Below are positions 55,801-64,000 of a stretch of DNA of 64,000 nucleotides, piece after piece. This DNA comes from Tubiluchus corallicola. Taxonomy: Eukaryota > Priapulida > Priapulimorpha > Priapulimorphida > Tubiluchidae. Below the pieces are notes generated by a model that was not told the DNA's origin, searched no databases, and was given only the letters and a program-made list of their open reading frames with translations. Made by a program: the position numbers and the translations under genes. Where the stretch lies: positions 1 through 64,000 of the forward strand of contig JAQGDQ010000283.1 in assembly GCA_030141605.1 (NCBI GenBank). Reading direction: 5' to 3'. Numbering within the stretch: position 1 is the first letter of the stretch; each line of letters opens with the position of its first letter.

Positions 55801-56920
55801 TGCGTCGATCATACTCAAAAACATGCCAGCGACAGTACATCCAGATGTAATTCTATGTGCATATGCAGTAGCTGTTATTGTGGTGATCTATTTTCTAAAA
55901 ATGGGCCTGCTGCTAAAAGATAAGGTAATGATTTTTGCAGCAACACAGTTAGCTTTCCGAGCTTTACTAATCGGCAGTACTGAAGTTTCACTTCATAATA
56001 AAACTGTTATCTTGCTGAATCCTTGACTAGTTTGCTAAGTTTACACTACAAAAGTTACACTATTATAGTTACCGTAACAACTGGTCTTGCCACCTACTCA
56101 CCAATCAGTACAAGTCATGTGCTAATACCTTATGCAACTTCACGTTTTAATTACTTTATGGCAGTTCAAAAATATTCTCTTCAGTAGTTAACCAACATCA
56201 AACATCATTTGAGTGAGGCGTTTTGCGGAATGATTGTTCTCAAGTTGTGTCTTCGCAAAGTGATAGAAATAGTGAGCCAAACAAAATCAAGGGCTAAGGG
56301 GTCCCTTTTCAGTACACTTCTAAAAAAATTGAGGAACAGTATCTAATATAAAACAAAATTATATTGCTGACCATCACAGTTTAAAATCGCTCGGTGTGTG
56401 TATAGACTAATAGCTAATACTATGAGTGAGTATATGGCAATAACTGAAATAATTTTGAGCAACTGTATTTTTGTAAGTGGAGAAAATTCTAATAAAATTA
56501 ACTGTATAAGTCCAACTTTTTAAACCTTTGTGGAGCTCACACTAAGAGCAAAACATGAGTTATGCACGTCAACCATTAAAGAAATCTAACTAAATATTAC
56601 AAAACGTTTCATTTGATCTTCTGTTGTCTTTGCCATTCAACAATCTAATTAAATATTGTAAAGGCAACGTATAATATCTATCAGTTGTACGTTTTTCTTC
56701 AAAATATTATCCGTTCTTTCTAGTCGATCTTTGACCTGCTTGTTCTCTTGTTGGTCGAATTAATTTGCTATATTTAGAATTTTTAATTTGCTGGAAAATT
56801 TTAAGCAGAATTTAGTTCGCCATTTTTTCCAGTAAATCCAGTTTTAAATCAACAAGTGGATTTTAGTACGTTTATTTAGTAACATTATTTTGCACATTCA
56901 TATTTGAAATATTTCAAGTT
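55800..56920. other. AT-rich spacer between the two LINE relics
   Basis: Nothing recognisable. It may include 3' UTR of LINE A or the extreme 5' remnant of LINE B. Confidence 0.4.
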
Positions 56921-56929
56921 ATTTAGATT

Positions 56930-59290
56930 GTGAAGCAGTAATACTAGAGGGCCAGACGGTGTTTGCTAAAGTGGAATGAATGTATGCGATATATGCCTTA
57001 AATAGATCTACATTCATTGCCCCTTAACGTCTCAGAAGCCTTAGAATGAACGATATGTCAGTAACTTTTGAGATTAAACTTTCATTTAAACAACTTTTCA
57101 TGGTCTACTATGGGAAGATTTGCGTCCTTTAAACCAATATCGGCTGGTAACGAGATTAAGTTTTCATTTTGTTTGATTTAGTAACATGCTCCTCTGTTCT
57201 GCTAGACTGGATAGTTCTTTAACCATGTCACCTAATCTGCTGTTTTGAAATCCAATCGTTAGATCATCTATCTACATATTTGCATCTCAGCAAATACTGA
57301 CTAAGGATATCATTAATCATAATATTTTAAATGCCACAGGTCCAAATGGGTTTCCTGTGGGACCCCACCATGAAGCCTAAGTAGTTCAGAAAATGTGTCA
57401 TTAATATTTACACATGTTTCCCTGCCGTTTAAAAAGAACATAACCAAGATATTTAAGACTCTCTAACACCCATAGTTAGCGCTTTATTAACCAATACAGT
57501 GGTGTAGATGATCAAGAGCTTTGGCAAAATCTGTGAGACATAACGAAACAGTAGTGCCAGGTTTTTGTAGAGCATTAGTTGCAAATTGTAAAGGAGATAT
57601 TAGGTAACATACGGTGCTACTTCCTTCTTCGGTACCAAACCGTTGCTTGCCAACAAATGGTACAATATCTTCCAGTGTAAACGTATAAACAGTTTTCTAA
57701 AGGTTTGCCAAATGAGGCAGTCAGCATGACTGGTCTATGATCATTATGATCATATACTGGTTTCGTTTTAGGAAATGGAATTTTAAACCTCCCTTTTCCA
57801 CAGTTTTGGAAAAACCTGTTGTTGTGAAGAGACATTATAAATATCTGTGAGCGGGATCGTGAGCTCATTTGAAAATTCACATATAAAATGTATAGGTAAC
57901 TGATTGTACTCCGTTTAACTTGCCAATGATGTATGATGTATTGTCTGCCTTGCTAGATGCAGCGAGAGAAGCCAGAAGAAGTTCAGACATGCTATTGCAG
58001 ATCTGAGCAAAATATTCGTTTATTTTATTCCATTTTTCGTAGTCCGTTTTAGCCCCGTTTATGAACGTATTTTAATCTCAGTCCTACGAGCTTAGAAACT
58101 GCCTTATATAAATGTTTAGAATCATGGAAGTTTCTCTTTTCTTGGCTTTAGTGAAAAACATGGATTTAGCCGATCTGATCTCATATTGTACTTCCGCGTT
58201 ACGTGACGAAACTGAATGCTATTTTACCCCATTTGACATAATTTGCTTGACAGCGTCTAATTATACGTTTCAAGCTTTCATTAATCCAAGGTTTGTCTGA
58301 ATCAAAAACTTTCACGCGTTTTTCGGGAAACGAATCAGTATAAAATTTACAAGCGATGTTATTAAATTTTAAAACTTTATCATTAACAGCCAAATACTTC
58401 AGTCCAATTTTCAGCGACGCTCTTTCTTGCAAAGACTCGAACAGCGGAATCCAGCAGAGACCTATATACTCTGTATTTTGGTGGATTAGTAGATCTTTGT
58501 AAGCCACACCACCATATTATGATCACTCTAGTGGCGCCTTTACTTCAGGCTCACGGTAATGCGTGTTGATGTCAGTAAAAATACAGTACAAAAAAACCAT
58601 GCTCGGGAGTCGGTTTTTAACTACTTGTTTTATATTTAGGTGCGTAGATAAACTGGATTTATTCAAGTCATTTATGTTGCCGGCTACTACTACCCCGCGT
58701 TCAGATATTTTTGCTTGACTGAATCGTAAGCTGTGTATGCAGCGTCCATGATAACGCAAGATGTACCTGAAAAATACAGTCCTGCAACAATTATGCCAGG
58801 TATAGATCTTGATAGCCTTGTCGGTCTAACTGATGACCAAACCATTTCTACTTGAATATCATTAGCTTGAATGTCACTTCTTACCTAAATGGCAATTCCA
58901 CCTACGTTCAAATGAAAAGAGTTGAAATCCTGACATCTGCTTGCAGATATTAGTGCTGTCCTTTGTTAACCATGTTTCTGTGACTATTATTATATCCATA
59001 ATTAAGCACTGTTCCTTCAAACTCATCAAATTTGTGTTTAAGTAATCTAGCAGTTAATAATGACATTACTTTAATAATAACAATATGATTATATTCATAA
59101 CAAACCTGAACCAAGCTTTTTCTGCCTGATTAATCCAAATTTTGAAAGTTACTTAAATTTTTCCATACATGTGTTCCTGACGAACGATCACTCTCTAAAA
59201 CTTTTATTGGTTCTCGTTGCGTTTTCCAGCGCGCCCGTCCCCTTTTAGTTTGCTTGAGTAGTCCGTAACGTTACAGTTTTTGACGAAATA
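56930..59290 (-). mobile_element. Decayed LINE A (APE endonuclease and reverse transcriptase)
   Basis: Read on the minus strand: a basic segment near 59150-59280 (RGRARWKTQREP), VTETWLTKDST at about 58960-59000 (the endonuclease Glu motif), VVVAGNINDLNKSSL at about 58660-58700, KPWINESLKRIIRR at about 58250-58310, DHRPVMLTASFGKPLE at about 57700-57760 (RT motif), GGVPQ near 57360, a disrupted YVDD region at 57257-57283, and LFKAYIAYIHSTLA near 56960-57010. The order and spacing are those of a single APE-type non-LTR element. Multiple frameshifts and stops show it is dead. It is distinct from LINE B, because each has its own GVPQG region. Confidence 0.88.
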
Positions 59291-61560
59291 CTGATTTTCC
59301 AATAATTCCCAACTGATATATATCATATCGTCGTTATTTGATTTCGTCAATATTATAGATATTTGGTGGATTACTTCACTCGTACTTATAATAAGCGCTA
59401 AAAAATAAAGATTAAAATACTAACAGGCCAGCTTGGCTACAACTGTGATTAGCACCATCATGAAGTAGATATACTCTTCTTCTCTCCCCACCATTCCCTC
59501 TCTTCTCTTCTTCTCTTTTCATTTCTCTTACAAAATAACAATAATCAAAAAAAAATTGGAATTCTTAATCTTTTCTTAATCTTATTTCTAGCTATCCTGT
59601 TAGTAGGAAAATGTGGCGTATTTAGGTTTACGGGCATTGCATAAACCAGTTTACCGACATTATTTCTAAACAACTCCTACAATGACCAAGCAGAACTTTA
59701 AAGAACAACAACAGCAGCATGGCAACAACTTCAACCATAGCTATGGCAATGCTATTGTATTCGCAAAAATGGTGGAAATTGGCAATCGTGCCGCAGCAGC
59801 AGTAGCACCTTATGAAGCCGTAAACGTCACTAACAATGACTACCACCGTCGATAGCATTGTTACAATACAGTTTTAACGTGCAAAAGTGAGCAAAGAGAG
59901 TAAAAAAAGCCATGCATATTATCATCAAATTTTAATTCATCATAAAATTTTGAATTCCAGTATTTGTAATCGCTGTGTGATGATGGTGCTGACGATAATG
60001 ACGATAATGATTGTAATGTAATGTATGTGAGAAGATGCTCATTTTGAAAGCATGTACAATGACAGTGACTGCTAAAAAATGCGTATAGTTTTCCAAATCT
60101 AATCATTGTTTTAATTACAAGTCTGACTAAGCATAGCGGCAAAATCAGGCGCTTTTAGTTCAGTAAAAACAAAAAAAATTTTGTAAATTTTCAACGTGTG
60201 TGGGCCTGGTGAAAGGGGAATTACCAGTTTAATCAGTATTTGACACACGTAAAGCAATTCCCAGCATTGACCTGAATACGAATTACCTCTGAGTCTCCAT
60301 TAGGACTCATTTATCGGTGAATAAGTTGAACTTTTATAATTGAAGTTAGCTGCCCGGAATTACAGTAGAGGAAGTTGAATCAAATCTGCTCATTTACCGC
60401 TTTATTGTCTGTCAAGAATGTATGTTTTCTTCACTCGCGACAATGGCGATGAGTTTCCCCGTTCGGTTACAGGTAGCAACAATCATTATAGTAATATAGT
60501 CCTAATTAGGTAACCTATAGACCTATATTGACGCTGCAATGGACTAATGTTGAAATAATCGCGTTTTCATTGTTTTTGATATACATATGAAGAACTGTTA
60601 CTTTTGTTCCTATACACACGGAATCAGCCTAAGCATTAACGAATACTAATTTTTATCGTAGATGCGACCTTCTTGAAACTTTAATAATCTCAGGTGGCTC
60701 TTGGTGGTCTAATTTAAAAAGACATGTTTTATTTTGCATATGTAGGAATTTGGTACTTTTCGTAGAATTCCCTAATTTTATCAAAAATCTACAGAAATTA
60801 GTCTACTCAACGGTAAGACCGATGTTTAATCTACAAAAATTAGGCTACTGGTCGGTAAGGCCAATCATTAATCTGCAGAAATAAGCTACAGAGCGGTAAG
60901 GCCGATGTTTAATCAACAAAAATTAGGCTACTACTCGGCAAGCCAGCTATTAACAGAAAATCAAAATCTAGCAATGAAAGTTGCTGTGAGACCATGAACG
61001 TGACAAGTGCCAGCAAATAACTAAACATAGAATACATTTCTGTCCCACAACCTTTTTATAATTAAAATGGATAAGAAACAAATGCGTTAGAAATTTTATC
61101 ATAAAGAACAACAAGATTAAAGTCAGAAATTTTCTGCATTTCAGTACAGCACCTTTAAATATCAGACAAAAAAACAAAAAATAAAACCACACTTTTTTAA
61201 TTTGTTACTTTCTAAAAATATAACTGTAGTGCACAACATTACAGCCTATGCAATAGCGTCTTGCATTAAACAAAAGAAATGACATATGTGTGTATATGTC
61301 ATTTATCCCTTGCAGGACGTTTATTGATAGAGCTAGTGAAAGTCATGCACAAAACTAGGAGTAAGCTAACCGTATGATTGAAATGTATAATTGATCGTTA
61401 ACAATGCTAACAGTGGCCGATAGATAATAGATAATTTCTGTAATCTGGAGACGTTCCCTTATCATCCAGATTACTTATCTAGAATCCAAATCTCTGAAAC
61501 ATTAATCCTCTTGTAAATTGTAATTTGATTCGATGATCCTATGCCTTGTAGTCGTCACAA
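59290..61560. other. Intergenic DNA
   Basis: AT-rich with CAA/CAG-rich sequence at 59700-59810 and a 42-bp minisatellite at 60787-60955. No gene supported. Confidence 0.45.
60787..60955 (+). repeat. 42-bp minisatellite, four copies
   Basis: Unit approximately ATCTACAAAAATTAGGCTAC, then a variable ACTCGGTAAGGCCGATGTTTA. Four diverged copies, with the last degenerating after AGCTATTAACAG. Confidence 0.85.
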
Positions 61561-61570
61561 TAATTACGTT

Positions 61571-61576
61571 TTTATT
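61571..61576 (-). terminator. Polyadenylation signal of the pentraxin/Tyr-rich gene
   Basis: AATAAA on the minus strand only about 25 bases past the stop codon, implying a very short 3' UTR if used. Confidence 0.4.
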
Positions 61577-61601
61577 TCCAAGCCCTTCACGTGTCCATAT
61601 T

Positions 61602-62872
61602 TTAATAATAATAATGATATGATGTGGGTATTTCTGTTGTTGTTTTGGCTTCTGAGTCATATCGATATCTTTTTGGTATTTCTGTAGTTGCTGTAGCTTC
61701 TTCTGTATAATAATAGTATTCTTTTGGTGTATCTGTGGTTGTAGCAGCTTCTGTGTAATAATAATAATATCTTCGTTCTTCTGATGTGCTAGTCGGACTT
61801 TTGTAGTAATAATATCCATTTGGCAGTACCGTGGTTCTTGTACCTCTTTTGTTGTAGCTAGGTGATTCCTCGGTGCTGGTAACATCCTTGTAATAATAGT
61901 AATTGCGGACTGGAGTCGGCTTTTCAGTAGTTTCGTAGTAGTAATAAAACAAATTTGACTTTTTGGGCTGCGAATCTCGAGAGGCTGAAGAGCTTCTTGA
62001 GTAATAAGTGCGGTAATGATTCTTTGGATCTTCAGATTTTTCTGGATTATCTGTTACTAAATAGTAGAAGCCCTTGCTGGGTCGTTTTGTTGTAGCCTCG
62101 TGGTAAGCATAATAATAATTCCCATTTCTTGAAATTGTTTTACTCTGTGGTGGTCGTGTAGGAACATTGAAGTAGTAAACTTTACTGGACATTCTTGGAA
62201 CCAATGTTGTTGTTGTCGACAAGGGATCGTATACTTCATAATGATAGTGAATGTTTGGCTGCTTGGTTATTGCCGTTTGTCTGCGTGAAAAATGCCGAGA
62301 CTCGTCATTATGATAGAAACTTCGTGAAATAATTCCGTCGGTAAAAAGCTTAGTACCAACAGTTGCATCTATTAGATTAGGAAGAGCCGTAGTGTCAACA
62401 GGTTCATCTGTTAGGTCAGCAGGACTTCCGTCAGGAAGAGCTGTAGTGTCAACAGATCCATCTGTTCGGTCTGTAGTGGTATCGCTGTAATAAAAGATTG
62501 GGATTCGACCATGATCATCTGTGTCATTAGTAGCATCTGTTACTCGACTTTCATCATCAACTCGACCTTTATCATCAACTTGCTGCTGATTGTCAAAAAA
62601 TTCGCTGTCAACGAAGTATGTGGCAGTTTCTCTTAGGCCTTTACATGTACTACGCTCCCGAGTAACATTGCCAACAGGCAGTTCTTGTATCTGACTCCAA
62701 TTTAAAATATCTCCCTCGTTGTATTCGCAGCTTTGACCCCCTTCCAAAATTTCGTTTCTGCCCAAGTGCCTACCGAAAACATTGATGTCAGTAAGCCGAC
62801 CAGTGAAGCTCATCGTCTCATCAAATGCGGCGCCAAATGTGTCTAAGTCTTGTCCAATCACCAAAGTCCCGC
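61602..62872 (-). CDS. Pentraxin/LamG-type protein with Tyr-rich repeat tail, terminal exon
   Basis: Begins after acceptor attttctgtag (AG 62874-62873), phase 1, and completes a Gly codon from the exon at 63836. The first 75 or so residues finish a pentraxin-like (LamG superfamily) fold: GTLVIGQDLDTFG, GRLTDINVFGRHL, NEGDILNW, with two Cys nearby. Next comes an Asp/Thr-rich linker with VDTTALP twice, then about 200 residues rich in Tyr, Thr and Pro with repeated YYYY blocks (for example NYYYYK, GYYYYK, RYYYYYT, EYYYYT) separated by Thr/Ser/Glu-rich spacers ending in P. No transmembrane segment; stop TAA at 61602-61604. Most likely secreted. The signal peptide would be upstream of the window. 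The Thr-rich spacers suggest O-glycosylation, and the Tyr blocks suggest cross-linking; both are inference. Confidence 0.88.
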
Positions 62873-63073
62873 CTACAGAAAATAAATGGACATTAAATCG
62901 TATTCGTTTATCTACTTTTCTCTCACATTCACATTTTTACATACTGCGACTACTCAGTGAACTACCTCACCGGTATGATTTACCCATTCTTCAGTACGTA
63001 TCGTGTTTCGAAATGCAGAATTGGCCAGATGTGTGTATAACTACTAGCAGCGCCCTCAACACGTTTGTTTCAA

Positions 63074-63189
<116 letters not shown>

Positions 63190-63579
63190 TGTCCTATATG
63201 TGTTTAAATTTGTATAAATGTTAATATAATTTAGTATTTGCGTTTTGTTTGACATGTTTGTGAAAAGTTGTTCTTCCATTTAAAATCCCTAAGAAAAATT
63301 AACGCTAAACCAAGTCGACAGTAAGCTATGTAGACAATAAGTAGACTACACATTCTATAAAGCTGCTCCGTTCATTTTATACTATGCAGTGTCATGTTAG
63401 CAAAAATATAAAATAAATAAATGCAGCATAAAATTGTGTACGCTTTGCAATGTTTTAAGAAAACATGTAACCAAGGCTGAAACACTCTTTCATCTGCAAT
63501 AATGGTTCTTCTTCGTTTTCTTCTGTACACGTAATCAACTAGCAGTTCCTCACGTGATTTTTCTTGATTTCGTTCTGAC

Positions 63580-63692
<113 letters not shown>

Positions 63693-63835
63693 CTAATTAA
63701 TATGTTTATCGTAAATAATAACAAATTTCAAAACCAGACTCCCTCGCTTCCGAAAAATTGAAAAATTCTACTAATTCACCATTCTACTAATAATCCACAA
63801 CTAACAATATTATTTGCCGTAAGCAATTACAGTAC

Positions 63836-64000
63836 CTGCTACAAGCTGCGAATTTGCTTTAAATCGGAAACCACTCTTTGCCTCTTCTCCATCCACATAC
63901 AGAGTCCAGCTTCCGTTTACACTATTCCATCCGAAGCAAAAGAAATGCCAGTCTTCGTCACGTATGTTATTAACACTCCTACAACATAATTCACATAGTT
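63836..64000 (-). CDS. Pentraxin/LamG-type protein, upstream exon (partial at window edge)
   Basis: Minus-strand frame encoding NNIRDEDWHFFCFGWN, then SVNGSWTLYVDGEEAKSGF, typical of the central strands of a pentraxin/LamG fold (W-H-x-x-C, S-W-x-L-Y-V-D-G). It ends ...LVAG with donor GTACTG (GT at 63835-63834), phase 1, matching the acceptor at 62873. The frame is open to the window edge, but a possible acceptor (tatgttgtag) near 63979 means the true 5' boundary is uncertain. Confidence 0.85.

Noticed and set aside
54760-59290. A single interrupted LINE spanning the whole region
   Set aside because: Each part has its own GVPQG-type RT motif, and the motif order restarts, so two separate elements fit better.
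61502-61885. 127-aa minus ORF in another frame
   Set aside because: Shadow frame of the Tyr-rich tail. The Ile/Gln runs arise from the same repeated TAT/TAC codons.

Overview
This is eukaryotic, almost certainly metazoan, nuclear DNA. It is AT-rich, has very low gene density, genes split by GT-AG introns (one about 14.5 kb long), long AG/CT, GAT and ATC microsatellites, decayed APE-type LINEs, hairpin MITEs and a short TTAGGG-type telomere-like tract. The gene content (CD20/MS4A-like four-pass proteins, and a pentraxin-type domain fused to a tyrosine-rich tail) and the repeat style suggest a marine invertebrate, perhaps a mollusc or other lophotrochozoan. I cannot fix the taxon from sequence alone.

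Layout. (1) 2.5-23.2 kb, plus strand: one five-exon gene that I assembled by matching splice phase. Two of its exons (2507-2605 and 20524-20709) are short and easily missed. It encodes a 490-residue Ser-rich, basic, probably nuclear protein with an AT-hook that is completed across the last exon junction. Its 14.5 kb second intron carries a 2.7 kb inverted-repeat element, a possible 5S-type SINE, microsatellites and two unassigned coding-like ORFs. (2) 29.9-50.7 kb: three four-transmembrane protein genes. Two on the minus strand (29964-30752 and 42086-42736) are clear paralogues sharing LCxVPD and ANxPG motifs. The third, on the plus strand (49809-50660), has the same topology but is divergent. 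Around them lie possible decayed copies, a 97-bp direct duplication and candidate upstream exons. The upstream exon at 46481-46576 would place a small membrane-peptide ORF ahead of, and overlapping, one four-pass ORF. (3) 54.7-59.3 kb: two decayed minus-strand LINEs. (4) 61.6-64.0 kb, minus strand: the 3' part of a gene for a pentraxin/LamG-type domain followed by a long linker and a C-terminal tail of repeated YYYY blocks with Thr/Pro-rich spacers. Its 5' end lies beyond the window.

The genes do not form a pathway. The four-pass genes look like a small local family expansion. The rest of the window is intron or intergenic DNA dominated by simple repeats and transposon relics. All gene models come from splice signals and reading frame only, with no transcript or homology search.
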